Positions 8,394 to 16,667 of a stretch of DNA of 64,000 nt are shown here, one piece after another (position 1 is the first letter of the stretch; every line of letters begins with the position of its first letter). The translations under genes and the position numbers were made by a program. Location of the stretch: assembly GCF_038896935.1 (NCBI RefSeq), contig NZ_JBANDC010000015.1, positions 1-64,000 on the forward strand, given 5' to 3'. Under the pieces are notes generated by a model, which did not search any database, had not been told where the DNA came from, and was given only the letters and a program-made list of their open reading frames with translations. Source of the DNA: Collimonas rhizosphaerae (GTDB lineage: Bacteria > Pseudomonadota > Gammaproteobacteria > Burkholderiales > Burkholderiaceae_D).

Positions 8394-9977
8394 TCAGGTA
8401 ATCGGCGCCGGATTGAACAGCGTCAAGGCATTGTGCAATTTGTGGTGTTCCGCCCAGGTCTGCTTGCGCCCGCTGGCCACATCCAGCATCAGCTGGAACA
8501 ATTCCCAGCCGACCTCTTCGATGCTGGCCTCGCCGCTGGCGATGCGGCCGGCGTTGACATCCATCAGGTCGTGCCAGCGCCGCGCCAGGTCGTTGCGGGT
8601 GGCGACCTTGATGACCGGCACCGCGGCCAGGCCGTAAGGCGTGCCGCGGCCGGTGGTGAATACGTGCAGGTTCATGCCGGCGGCCAGCTGCAGCGTGCCG
8701 CAGACAAAATCGCTGGCCGGCGTGGCGGCATAGATCAACCCCTTCTGGCGCAGCTTGTCGCCCGGCGACAGCACGCCGGAAATCGTGCTGCTGCCGGATT
8801 TGACGATCGAGCCCATGGCTTTTTCGACGATGTTGGCCAGGCCGCCCTTCTTGTTGCCGGGCGTGGTGTTGGCGCTGCGGTCGACGCCGCCGCGGGTCAG
8901 GTAATCGTCGTACCAGGCCATCTCGCGGATCATGGCTTGCGCCACCTCGGCGCTGGCGGCGCGCGCGGTCAGCTGGTCGATGCCGTCGCGCACTTCGGTG
9001 GTTTCGGAAAACATCACGGCGGCGCCGGCGCGCACCAGCAGGTCGCTAGCAAACCCTACCGCCGGATTCGCCGTCACGCCGGAGAAGGCGTCGCTGCCGC
9101 CGCACTGGACGCCGACCACCAGCTCCGAGGCCGGGCAGGTAACCCGGCGCCGCTTGTCGAGTTCGGCCAATTGCTCCCTGGCGGTGGCCATGATGGAAAC
9201 GATCATCGATTCGAAACCGACGTGTTCGGCATCCTGCAGGCACACCACGCGCAAGCCGTCTTCCTTGCCGCCGGTGCTCTGGATCGGAATCGAGCCTTGC
9301 GGGAACAGCCGGCCCGGCTGCAGTTTTTCGCAGCCCAGGCTGACTACCATCGCCTGGCCGCCGAAATTCGGATTCATGCTGATGTTGCGCAGGGTGCGGA
9401 TCGGAATCTCCGCGCCCGGCGCGTCGATCGCCACGCCGCAGCCGTAGGTGTGCTCCAGGCCGATGACGTCGTCGACATGGGGATAGCTCGGCAGCAGCTC
9501 GGCCTTGATGCGCTTGACCGCATGCTCCACCACCCCCGACACGCATTGCACCGTGGTGCTGATCGCCAGGATATTGCGGGTGCCGACCGTGCCGTCAGCG
9601 TTGCGGTAACCCTCGAAGGTGTAGCCTTCCAGCGGCGCCGCCGCCACCGGCTTGCGGGTGGCGATCGGCAGGTTGCTCAGTTCCCGTGCCGGCGGCATCC
9701 TGACCAGCGATTCTTCGATCCAGCTGCCTTGCGCGATCGGCCGCTGCGCATAACCGATCACCACGCCGTAGCGCACGATGGCCTCGCCTTCAGCCAGGTC
9801 GCCCAGGGCAACCTTGTGGCCTTGCGGCACCTTGTCGCGCAGCACCAGCCCGCAGGGAAACACCGAACCGGCCGGCAGGCCGCCGTCGTTGGCGACAATG
9901 GCGACATTGTCTTGCTCCTGCATGCGGATATACAGCGGCGTGTTGCTGTCTGTTTTGTCGGTTGCTGCCTTGCTCAT
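8394..9977 (-). CDS. garD: Galactarate dehydratase
   Basis: 527 residues, UxaA/GarD family. An N-terminal SAF-like domain (about 15-110) is followed by the catalytic part with GYRNADGTVGTRNILAI, HTYGCGVAIDAPG, NPNFGGQAMVVSLGCEK and GVQCGGSDAFSGVTANPAVG, all conserved in this iron-dependent family. It converts galactarate to 5-dehydro-4-deoxy-D-glucarate in the cytoplasm. The frame stays open far upstream inside gudP, but the ATG at 9977 overlaps the gudP stop (ATGA) and begins at the right place for the family. Altronate dehydratase is a related alternative; KdgD and the downstream dehydrogenase nearby favour GarD. Confidence 0.9.
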   Translation of the reverse strand: MSKAATDKTDSNTPLYIRMQEQDNVAIVANDGGLPAGSVFPCGLVLRDKVPQGHKVALGDLAEGEAIVRYGVVIGYAQRPIAQGSWIEESLVRMPPARELSNLPIATRKPVAAAPLEGYTFEGYRNADGTVGTRNILAISTTVQCVSGVVEHAVKRIKAELLPSYPHVDDVIGLEHTYGCGVAIDAPGAEIPIRTLRNISMNPNFGGQAMVVSLGCEKLQPGRLFPQGSIPIQSTGGKEDGLRVVCLQDAEHVGFESMIVSIMATAREQLAELDKRRRVTCPASELVVGVQCGGSDAFSGVTANPAVGFASDLLVRAGAAVMFSETTEVRDGIDQLTARAASAEVAQAMIREMAWYDDYLTRGGVDRSANTTPGNKKGGLANIVEKAMGSIVKSGSSTISGVLSPGDKLRQKGLIYAATPASDFVCGTLQLAAGMNLHVFTTGRGTPYGLAAVPVIKVATRNDLARRWHDLMDVNAGRIASGEASIEEVGWELFQLMLDVASGRKQTWAEHHKLHNALTLFNPAPIT

Positions 9978-11377
9978 GATTCCACTCCAGATAATTTCTT
10001 GTATGGCTGCCCTGCATCGTCCAGCGGCTTGAGCTCGACGCGCTTGATGTCTTTCACGATCACCAGGTAGCTGACCACGGCCAGCAAGGCGTTGGCGCCG
10101 ACATACACCAGCGCCCACTCGAAGGAGCCGGTCTGCTTGATGATGTAGCCGATCACGATCGGCGCCGTGATGCCTGCGATGTTGCCGAACATGTTGAACA
10201 GGCTGCCGGTGAGGCCGATGATTTCCTTCGGCGAGGTATCCGCCACCACCGCCCAGCCCAGCGCGCCGACGCCCTTGCCGAAAAACGCCAGCGCCATAAT
10301 GCCGACCACCATCCACTGGGTATCGACGTAATTGCACAAGATCATGGTAGTCGACAGCAGCAAGCCGGCGACGATCGGGATCTTGCGCGCCCAGGTCAGC
10401 GAGAAGCCGCGCTTGATCAGGCGGTCCGAGATCAGGCCGCCCAGCACACCGCCGAGAAAACCGCAGATCGCCGGCAAGGACGCCACGATGCCGGCCTTCA
10501 GGATCGACATGCCGCGCTCCTGCACCAGGTAGATGGGGAACCAGGTCAGGAAAAAATAGGTAATCGTATTGATGCAATATTGGCCCAGGTAGACGCCGGC
10601 CAGCATGCGGTTGCCGAGCAGCTGCTTGAGATAGCCCAGCTTGACGCCGCGGTTCACCTGCGCTCCCTTGCCTGCCGCCTGTCCCAGGCCCTGGTCCATC
10701 TCGACCAGGCCGCCGCCGTCGCGGATATGCGCCAGTTCCGCCGGCGTCATGCGCGGATGGTCTTGCGGGCTGTGCATCACCCGCATCCAGATCATGCTCA
10801 GCACCAGGCCCACCACGCCCATGACGACAAACGTTTCCGACCAGCCGTAAGCGTGCGTAATCCAGGCCATCAGCGGCGCGAACAGCACAGTGGCGAAATA
10901 TTGCGCGGAGTTGAAGATCGCCGAGGCGGTGCCGCGCTCGGTGGTCGGGAACCAGGCGGCGACGATGCGGCCGTTGGCGGGGAACGAAGGCGCTTCCGCC
11001 AGGCCCACCATGAAGCGCAGCATGAACAAGGCCGGCACCGCCCACAGCACGCCGAGGAAATGTACGCCGCCCTGCAGCAGCGTAAACAGCGACCAGATGA
11101 AGATGCTGGCGGCGTAGACCCGTTTCGATCCGTAGCGGTCGAGCAGCCAGCCGCCCGGCAGCTGCCCGAGCACATAGGCCCAGCTGAAAGCCGAGAAGAT
11201 GAAACCCATGGTGACCGCGTCGAAGCCCAGTTCGCCCTTCATTGCAGTGCCTGCAATGGACAGGATGGCGCGGTCCGCGTAGTTGAAAGTGGTCACCACG
11301 AACAGCATGAACAAAATCATGTAGCGCAGCTTGCCGCGCGGGGCCGCTGCCGGCCCGGCCGTTTTATCGATATTCAC
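9974..11377 (-). CDS. gudP: MFS aldarate transporter (GudP/GarP type)
   Basis: 467 residues, anion:cation symporter branch of the MFS with 12 predicted membrane helices. Motifs include NYADRAILSIAG, GQLPGGWLLDRYGSKRVY (MFS motif A) and RFMVGLAEAPSFPANGRIVAAWFP, very close to GudP/GarP glucarate/galactarate permeases. It is first in the operon gudP-garD-lactonase and overlaps garD by 4 bases. The GTTGTAGGATGACTGATAA operator lies about 170 bases upstream on the same strand. Substrate preference between glucarate and galactarate cannot be read from sequence. Confidence 0.88.
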   Translation of the reverse strand: MNIDKTAGPAAAPRGKLRYMILFMLFVVTTFNYADRAILSIAGTAMKGELGFDAVTMGFIFSAFSWAYVLGQLPGGWLLDRYGSKRVYAASIFIWSLFTLLQGGVHFLGVLWAVPALFMLRFMVGLAEAPSFPANGRIVAAWFPTTERGTASAIFNSAQYFATVLFAPLMAWITHAYGWSETFVVMGVVGLVLSMIWMRVMHSPQDHPRMTPAELAHIRDGGGLVEMDQGLGQAAGKGAQVNRGVKLGYLKQLLGNRMLAGVYLGQYCINTITYFFLTWFPIYLVQERGMSILKAGIVASLPAICGFLGGVLGGLISDRLIKRGFSLTWARKIPIVAGLLLSTTMILCNYVDTQWMVVGIMALAFFGKGVGALGWAVVADTSPKEIIGLTGSLFNMFGNIAGITAPIVIGYIIKQTGSFEWALVYVGANALLAVVSYLVIVKDIKRVELKPLDDAGQPYKKLSGVES

Positions 11378-11545
11378 CTGCGTCTCCTGTTTCGCCAGAG
11401 TCGGCGCCTGCGGCAGAGCGGCCTGGAATGCGCAGCTTCCACCACCCGCGGCCCTGGCCGCATGCTGCGGGTCCAGGCCAGGGGTTGTTACAAGGCGCCG
11501 TTCTTATTATTCTTGATGTTTAACCTGCGTTAAACTACCTTGATG

Positions 11546-11564
11546 TTATCAGTCATCCTACAAC
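11546..11564 (-). promoter_or_regulatory. Predicted uronate-regulon operator, gudP/regulator intergenic region
   Basis: On the minus strand the 19-mer GTTGTAGGATGACTGATAA is identical to those at 12564-12582 and 19989-20007 except for one base. It lies between gudP and the FadR-type regulator gene, just upstream of a TATAAT box (11576-11581) that could serve the regulator. It could control both directions, including autoregulation. Confidence 0.75.
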
Positions 11565-11633
11565 TTGAATCGTAGTATAATCAGCCCAAAATAATTTAGC
11601 AACTAGATTTACCTTTCCTGCGGCCCCTACCCC

Positions 11634-12392
11634 ATGAATACACCGCTCACCACTCAGCCCGACCCTGGCGCACCGCGCAAGAAACATCGCAACCTGGCGC
11701 AGAGCGTGGTCGCCAACATTGCCGACGGCATCAGGAACGGCAGCAGCAAACCCGGGGACAAGCTGCCGACCGAATCGGAACTGATGCGCACCCAGGGCGT
11801 CAGCCGCACCGTGATACGCGAGGCGATTTCGCACCTGCAAGCTTCAGGACTGGTAGAGACGCGGCACGGCATCGGCACTTTCGTGCTGGCGGCAAGCAGC
11901 TCCGGCAGCTTCGACATCGATCCGGAAACCGTGATCACCATGCGCGACATCCTGGCCATCCTGGAACTGCGCATCAGCCTCGAAGCGGAAGCCGCGGGGC
12001 TGGCGGCGGCGCGGCGCAGCGACGAGCAGCTGGCGCAGATGCGGATGGCGCTGGACGCCTTCCAGAAGAGCGCCCATGAGCACGGCGACTCAGTGGCGGC
12101 CGACGTCCAGTTCCACCTGCACATCGCGCAGGCGACCGGCAACCGCTATTTCGTCGACATCCTGACCCACCTCGGCACCACCATCATCCCGCGCACCCGG
12201 ATCAACTCCGCCAGGCTTGCGCATGACGATCCGGCGGCCTACCTGGACCGCGTCCACCGCGAACACGAAGATATCTACAACGCCATCGTGCGCCAGGACC
12301 CGGAGACAGCGCGGGCGGCAATGCGCACCCACCTGAGCAACAGCCGCGAGCGCTTGCGCAAGGTGCAGGACAGCATGGCGCTGGCGTCGTAA
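11634..12392 (+). CDS. GntR/FadR-family transcriptional regulator of the uronate/aldarate genes
   Basis: 252 residues. The N-terminal winged helix (about 20-90) has the GntR signature: IADGIRNGSSKPGDKLPTES, GVSRTVIREAISHLQASGLV and ETRHGIGTFV. The C-terminal FCD domain (about 105-240) is all-helical, with D/H residues (FHLHIAQATGNRYF) that usually bind a metal and an acid ligand. It should be a ligand-released repressor. The gene is divergent from gudP-garD-lactonase and upstream of kdgD, and shared operators flank it. The probable inducer is an aldarate or uronate intermediate; GudR/GulR-like naming would be inference. Confidence 0.88.
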   Translation: MNTPLTTQPDPGAPRKKHRNLAQSVVANIADGIRNGSSKPGDKLPTESELMRTQGVSRTVIREAISHLQASGLVETRHGIGTFVLAASSSGSFDIDPETVITMRDILAILELRISLEAEAAGLAAARRSDEQLAQMRMALDAFQKSAHEHGDSVAADVQFHLHIAQATGNRYFVDILTHLGTTIIPRTRINSARLAHDDPAAYLDRVHREHEDIYNAIVRQDPETARAAMRTHLSNSRERLRKVQDSMALAS

Positions 12393-12544
12393 TCAAACAC
12401 TGAAAACCTCGCTGCCGGCGCGCCCGGCAGCTCCATGACAGGCGCCGCCATCCTCCCGGCCGGCCACGCTTTCCTCCCCGGCCTGACCCGGCTTCCCGTG
12501 TCCGGTCCACCCGCTTCCCGCTGCAACAAACAACATTTTCCGGC

Positions 12545-12573
12545 TTGCATACTGCAAATCTTTGTTGTACGAT
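12545..12573 (+). promoter_or_regulatory. Sigma-70-type promoter of kdgD
   Basis: TTGCAT (12545-12550) and TACGAT (12568-12573) are 17 bp apart. The -10 hexamer lies inside the regulon operator at 12564-12582, the arrangement expected for repression by the FadR-type regulator. Confidence 0.6.
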
Positions 12574-12582
12574 GACTGATAA
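12564..12582 (+). promoter_or_regulatory. Predicted uronate-regulon operator in front of kdgD
   Basis: GTTGTACGATGACTGATAA overlaps the kdgD -10 box. It differs by one base from the copies at 11546-11564 (minus) and 19989-20007. The core resembles one good and one degenerate half of GTTGT-N3-ACAAC. Confidence 0.78.
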
Positions 12583-12662
12583 CTTAATCATCCGGACGCC
12601 GGACGCCCTCCTGCGGCGAAAGCGTCCGATTATCAACCGCAGCACTACTTCATCCCGAGACC

Positions 12663-13574
12663 ATGAATCCTCAAGAACTCAAACAAACGCTTTCCGCCGG
12701 CTTGCTGTCCTTCCCGATCACCGATTTCGATGCGCAAGGCGAATTCCGCCCGAGCACTTATGCAGCTCGGCTCGAATGGCTGGCTCCCTACGGTGCGAGC
12801 GCCTTGTTTGTGGCAGGCGGCACCGGCGAGTTCTTTTCGCTGACCACCTCCGAGTATTCCAACGTGGTAAGGGTGGCGGTCGAAACCTGCCGCGGCAAAG
12901 TGCCGATCCTGGCCGGCGCCGGCGGCCCCACCCGTACCGCCATCGCTTTTGCGCAGGAAGCCGAACGCCTCGGCGCGCAAGGCATCCTGCTGATGCCGCA
13001 CTACCTGACCGAAGCCTCGCAAGACGGCCTGGTCGCGCACGTGGAAGCCATCTGCAATTCGGTCAAGTTCGGCGTAGTCGTGTACAACCGCGGCATCTGC
13101 CGCCTGAACGCGGACTCGGTGGAACTGCTGGCGGCGCGCTGCCCTAACCTGATCGGCTTCAAGGACGGCATCGGCGACATCGAGCTGATGGTATCGATCC
13201 GGCGCCGCCTCGGCGACCGCCTGAGCTACCTCGGCGGCTTGCCGACGGCAGAACTGTTCGCCGCCCCCTACAAGGCGCTCGGCGTACCGGTCTATTCCTC
13301 GGCAGTATTCAATTTCCTGCCAAAGATGGCGATCGATTTCTACACCGCAATCAAGAACGACGACCACGCCACCACCGGCCGCCTGCTGGACACTTTCTTC
13401 CTGCCCTACCTGGCCATCCGCAACAAAAAAGCCGGCTACGCCGTCAGCATAGTCAAAGCCGGCGCCACCATCGCCGGCCACGACGGCGGCCCGGTACGCA
13501 CACCGCTGATCGACCTTAATGCGGAAGAACGCGAGCAATTGAAAGCACTGATCCTGACGCAGGGGCCGCAGTAA
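12663..13574 (+). CDS. kdgD: 5-dehydro-4-deoxyglucarate dehydratase
   Basis: 303 residues, DapA/NAL-type TIM barrel. The family motifs are GGTGEFFSLTTSEY and VPILAGAGG; the catalytic tyrosine is Y141 (VVVYNRG) and the Schiff-base lysine is K167 (IGFKDGIGD). These fit KdgD, which dehydrates and decarboxylates 5-dehydro-4-deoxy-D-glucarate to 2,5-dioxovalerate. The substrate is the product of GarD, encoded about 2.7 kb away. It is preceded by a promoter and a regulon operator. Other DapA-family lyases are possible from the fold alone, but length and context support KdgD. Confidence 0.9.
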   Translation: MNPQELKQTLSAGLLSFPITDFDAQGEFRPSTYAARLEWLAPYGASALFVAGGTGEFFSLTTSEYSNVVRVAVETCRGKVPILAGAGGPTRTAIAFAQEAERLGAQGILLMPHYLTEASQDGLVAHVEAICNSVKFGVVVYNRGICRLNADSVELLAARCPNLIGFKDGIGDIELMVSIRRRLGDRLSYLGGLPTAELFAAPYKALGVPVYSSAVFNFLPKMAIDFYTAIKNDDHATTGRLLDTFFLPYLAIRNKKAGYAVSIVKAGATIAGHDGGPVRTPLIDLNAEEREQLKALILTQGPQ

Positions 13575-13639
13575 TTATCCAAACAAGCAACAGCGGCGCC
13601 GATAGGTAATACGTCCCCCGGCTGAACAAATGCGCGGCT

Positions 13640-13770
13640 GTTGATTTTGACGTTGGGGTTGAAGTTGATTTTGACGTTGGGGTTGCAGTTGCTTTTGACG
13701 TTGCTGTTGCTTTTGACGTTGCTGTTGCTTTTGACGTTGCTGTTGCTTTTGACGTTGCTGTTGCTTTTGA
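13640..13770. repeat. Tandem repeats: 2 x 24 bp then 4 x 18 bp plus a partial unit
   Basis: Two 24-bp units begin GTTGATTTTGACGTTGGGG (13640-13663, 13664-13687). Four perfect copies of GTTGCTTTTGACGTTGCT follow (13688-13759), then a truncated fifth. There are no spacers, so this is not a CRISPR array. Copy number is probably variable by slippage. Confidence 0.95.
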
Positions 13771-13791
13771 ATTCCGCATTGAGACGTTGCC

Positions 13792-13883
13792 AAATCCGGC
13801 GCGTGTCAGCCGGGAATTGTGGGGAAAGATGTTTGAGCCGAAGGCGAGTTGCTTTCCCCACCCGGCTGGCACGCGCCGGATTT
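13792..13883. repeat. Long hairpin (23-bp arms, one mismatch, with nested stem)
   Basis: The left arm at 13792-13814 (AAATCCGGCGCG...CCGGG) pairs with 13861-13883. A second stem, GTGGGGAAA at 13819-13827, pairs with TTTCCCCAC at 13853-13861. The arms are too long to be a simple terminator. A REP-like or structured RNA element is possible. Confidence 0.85.
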
Positions 13884-13923
13884 GGGGACCCGACCGAAGG
13901 GAGGGCAACGGCTTTGCGGTCGC

Positions 13924-13960
13924 CTTTCTTTGCTTACTTTCTTTGGCGAAGCAAAGAAAG
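13924..13960. repeat. Inverted repeat CTTTCTTTGCTT / AAGCAAAGAAAG
   Basis: Perfect 12-bp arms at 13924-13935 and 13949-13960, with an inner ACTTTCTTTG..CAAAGAAAGT alternative pairing. It is part of the composite repeat region. Confidence 0.8.
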
Positions 13961-13992
13961 TGAGTAGCTGCCGGGCTACCCCCGGCTAGCAT

Positions 13993-14061
13993 CCACGGAG
14001 TAGCAAACGTTTTAGATAACGACGAACGAAGTCGTCGCATGCCACCGAACGCACTCCGTGG
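13993..14061. repeat. Inverted repeat CCACGGAGT / ACTCCGTGG
   Basis: Perfect 9-bp arms at 13993-14001 and 14053-14061 enclose about 50 bases that include GACGAACGAAGTCGTC, itself partly self-complementary. It lies next to the GGGTCAGAGT dyad. Confidence 0.7.
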
Positions 14062-14064
14062 CCC

Positions 14065-14126
14065 GTTAAATGGGGTCAGAGTAATTTTCGCAAAAGGCGC
14101 GAAAAAAAACTCTGACCCCATTTAAC
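14065..14126. repeat. GGGTCAGAGT-family dyad with perfect 18-bp arms
   Basis: GTTAAATGGGGTCAGAGT (14065-14082) pairs perfectly with ACTCTGACCCCATTTAAC (14109-14126). The loop adds a TTTTCGC/GCGAAAA pairing. It belongs to the same family as 74-90 and 63162-63253. It sits only 51 bases upstream of the next gene. Confidence 0.9.
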
Positions 14127-14176
14127 TGCTGCTGTGTTGATAGATGTAGTACACATAATCGAATTGAGGAACATAC

Positions 14177-15754
14177 ATGAATATCACTGGTGAAATGCTC
14201 ATCGGCCAATCCGCAGTACGCGGCACAGAAGGCAGCCTGCGCGCCGTCAACCCCGCCACCAACGAAACCATCGCCCCCGATTTCGGCGCCGGCGGCACAA
14301 CCGAAGTAGCCCGCGCCTGCGCCCTCGCACAACAAGCTTTCGACAGCTATCGCGCAACCACGGCACAACAACGCGCAGAATTCCTCGAAGAAATCGCCAA
14401 CGGCATCCTCGCGCTAGGCCCAACCCTGATCGAACGCGCAACGCAAGAATCCGGCCTCCCCACCGCCCGCCTGGAAGGCGAACGCGGCCGCACCGTCGGC
14501 CAGCTGCGCCTGTTCGCCAGCGTACTGCGCACCGGCAATTACCTCGGCGCCACCCTCGATTCGGCGCTGCCCGAACGCACCCCGCCACGCTCCGACCTGC
14601 GCCTGCGCAAGATCGCCATCGGCCCCGTCGCCGTCTTCGGCGCCAGCAATTTCCCGCTAGCGTTCTCGGTAGCCGGCGGCGACACCGCCTCGGCGCTGGC
14701 AGCCGGCTGCCCGGTCGTGGTCAAGACCCACAATGCCCACCCCGGCACCTCGGAACTGGTAGGACGCGCAATCCAGCAGGCAGTCGCCGCCTGCAAACTG
14801 CCCGAAGGCGTGTTTTCCCTGATCATCGGCACCGGCAACGAAGTCGGCCAAGCCCTGGTCAGCCACCCGGCGATCAAGGCAGTCGGCTTTACCGGCTCGC
14901 GCCACGGCGGCCTTGCGCTGATGCGCGCAGCGGCGCAAAGGCGTGAACCGATCCCGGTGTACGCCGAGATGAGCAGCATCAACCCGATGTTCCTGCTGCC
15001 GCACGCGCTGGCCGCGCGCGCATCGAAAATCGGCGCGGCTTTCGTCGACTCGCTGACCATGGGCGTGGGACAGTTCTGCACCAATCCCGGCCTGGTGATC
15101 GGCCTGGCCGGCGAGCACCTGGCGCAGTTCCAGGAAGCGGCATTGCAGGCATTGAAAACCAAGGCAGCCGGCACCATGCTGACACCCGGCATCCATGGCG
15201 CCTACGCCGCCGGCATCGAACGCATGGGCGCAGCAGCCGGCGTCGATACGCTCGGCCACGGCCAGCCGGCAACCGCGCCATGCGCAGCCCAGGCGACGCT
15301 GTTCGCCACCGACGCCGCCACCTTCCTCGCCACCGAGCAGCTGGAAGATGAAATTTTTGGTCCCAGCTCATTGCTGGTTTCCTGCAAGGATGAAGATGAA
15401 ATGCGCGCCGTCGCCGAACACCTGGCCGGCCAGCTGACCGCCACGCTGCAACTGGACGAGCAAGACCACGCACTGGCCCGCAAGCTGCTGCCGACGCTGG
15501 AACGCAAGGCCGGCCGCATCCTGGTGAACGGTTTCCCGACCGGGGTGGAAGTGTCTTACGCGATGGTGCACGGCGGCCCGTTCCCGGCGACGTCCGACAG
15601 CCGCAGCACCTCGGTCGGCGCCACCGCCATCGACCGCTTCCTGCGGCCGGTGTGCTACCAGGACTTGCCGGCAGCCCTGCTGCCGGCCGAACTGCAGGAC
15701 GGCAACCCGTCAGGCTTGTCGCGCCTGGTGGATGGAAAGTACATCACGGTTTGA
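14177..15754 (+). CDS. 2,5-dioxovalerate (alpha-ketoglutarate semialdehyde) dehydrogenase
   Basis: 525 residues, aldehyde dehydrogenase superfamily of the KGSADH branch. The active-site cysteine is C301 (GVGQFCTNPG) and the general base is E264 (VYAEMSSINP). The Rossmann segment carries GFTGSRHGG. It oxidises 2,5-dioxovalerate made by KdgD to 2-oxoglutarate with NAD(P)+, the last step before the TCA cycle. The start follows GAGGAACATACATG. It lies on the same strand as kdgD but is separated by a 600-bp repeat region, so it is probably transcribed on its own; no regulon operator was seen in front of it. Confidence 0.9.
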   Translation: MNITGEMLIGQSAVRGTEGSLRAVNPATNETIAPDFGAGGTTEVARACALAQQAFDSYRATTAQQRAEFLEEIANGILALGPTLIERATQESGLPTARLEGERGRTVGQLRLFASVLRTGNYLGATLDSALPERTPPRSDLRLRKIAIGPVAVFGASNFPLAFSVAGGDTASALAAGCPVVVKTHNAHPGTSELVGRAIQQAVAACKLPEGVFSLIIGTGNEVGQALVSHPAIKAVGFTGSRHGGLALMRAAAQRREPIPVYAEMSSINPMFLLPHALAARASKIGAAFVDSLTMGVGQFCTNPGLVIGLAGEHLAQFQEAALQALKTKAAGTMLTPGIHGAYAAGIERMGAAAGVDTLGHGQPATAPCAAQATLFATDAATFLATEQLEDEIFGPSSLLVSCKDEDEMRAVAEHLAGQLTATLQLDEQDHALARKLLPTLERKAGRILVNGFPTGVEVSYAMVHGGPFPATSDSRSTSVGATAIDRFLRPVCYQDLPAALLPAELQDGNPSGLSRLVDGKYITV

Positions 15755-15763
15755 CGATCCCGG

Positions 15764-15793
15764 CCATCGCCGGCCGCTTCGGGCCGGCGATGG
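15764..15793. terminator. Hairpin between convergent genes (possible bidirectional terminator)
   Basis: CCATCGCCGGCC-GCTTCG-GGCCGGCGATGG is a perfect 12-bp stem between two convergent stop codons (15754 and 15820). There is no T run on either side, so termination is inferred from position and stability. Confidence 0.55.
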
Positions 15794-15819
15794 CAACACT
15801 GCTTCCTGTGTTGCGCGGC

Positions 15820-16617
15820 TCAGCCGGCGTTCGCGATGGTAGCCGGCAAATCGCGGCCATGGTATTTCTTGTAGATCGCATTCAGCTTGCCATTCTTGTG
15901 ATTGGCGACAACCCAGGCATTGACCCATTCATTCAGCTTCGGCTGGTCTTTGTTCATGGCGATGCCCAGGTCAAAATCCTTCTGCGCGAATTTCAATTCC
16001 AGGTTCTTGGCCGGCGCCCGCTTGATCATTTCGGCCAGGTTGGACGGCGTGCTGGAAAAGATCTCGATCTGTCCGGTCACCATCGAGGTGATCAAGGTCG
16101 CATCGTCTTCGTAGCGCATGATTTCCGCACCCTTGGCCAACTGCGTCGTGAGCGTATCGTTGACGGTGGCGCGGGTCAGGCCGATGCGCTTGCCGGCGAG
16201 GTCAGCGTAGTCCTTGATCTTGATGCTCTTCGGTCCGCCGACGATGATCGTGATCACCGCGTACGGCACGGAGAAATCCACTACCTTGGCGCGCTCGGGC
16301 GTGATCGACAGGTCGGCGATCACCAGGTCGGCGCGCTGCGCCTGCAAGGTCGGCACGCGGGCAGCGTTGGTGATCGGCACCAGCTCCAGCTTGACGCCCA
16401 GGTCGTGCGCCAGCTGCGTCGCGGTGTCGACATCCGAGCCGGTCGGCTGCAGGTTGGCGTCGGCGTAGCTGAACAGCGGCGTGCCCATGGCGATCGCCAC
16501 CCGCACCTTGCCGGCTTTCTTGATGTCGTCCAGCTGGTCCGCCAATGCGGCGTGAGTCGCTCCGCAGAATAGCAAAGCGGCGATGCAGCCGCGGGTAAAA
16601 AGTGTGTTGAGTTTCAT
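15820..16617 (-). CDS. ABC transporter substrate-binding protein, polar-amino-acid (SBP_bac_3) type
   Basis: 265 residues with a cleavable signal peptide (GCIAALLFCGATHAALA). The SBP_bac_3 fold is shown by KAGKVRVAIAMGTPLFSY, GSDVDTATQLAHDLGVKLELVP, PTLQAQRADLVIADLSITPERAKVVDFS and GKRIGLTRAT. The ATG at 16617 follows AGGAGA; an upstream in-frame start lacks a signal peptide and a ribosome site. It is last in a leftward run udh-permease-permease-ATPase-SBP. The family usually binds amino acids, but the setting suggests an acidic sugar such as a uronate or aldarate. This is inference. Confidence 0.82.
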   Translation of the reverse strand: MKLNTLFTRGCIAALLFCGATHAALADQLDDIKKAGKVRVAIAMGTPLFSYADANLQPTGSDVDTATQLAHDLGVKLELVPITNAARVPTLQAQRADLVIADLSITPERAKVVDFSVPYAVITIIVGGPKSIKIKDYADLAGKRIGLTRATVNDTLTTQLAKGAEIMRYEDDATLITSMVTGQIEIFSSTPSNLAEMIKRAPAKNLELKFAQKDFDLGIAMNKDQPKLNEWVNAWVVANHKNGKLNAIYKKYHGRDLPATIANAG

Positions 16618-16667
16618 GCCTGTCTCCTGTTTTATGGAATAGTTATGCGATGCCAAATTTGCTCCGG

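Larger units (their letters stand above)
13575..14176. other. Gene-free composite repeat region between kdgD and the dioxovalerate dehydrogenase gene
   Basis: About 600 bases with no credible gene. In order it holds a tandem-repeat block (13640-13770), a very long hairpin (13792-13883), an inverted pair around CTTTCTTTGCTT (13924-13960), a CCACGGAGT inverted pair (13993-14061) and a GGGTCAGAGT dyad (14065-14126). Such stacked elements suggest a multicopy intergenic mosaic that separates two genes of one pathway. Confidence 0.8.

Noticed and set aside
8394..11045. A single 883-codon gene covering garD and part of gudP
   Set aside because: The upstream part is another frame of gudP. The garD start at 9977 overlaps the gudP stop and matches the family N-terminus.
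13640..13770. Possible CRISPR array
   Set aside because: Units are directly adjacent with no spacers, and no cas gene is present.
13516..14121. Minus-strand frame of about 200 codons with KSNSNV repeats
   Set aside because: The repeated peptide is only a translation of the tandem DNA repeat. It has no ribosome site and no independent sign of coding.
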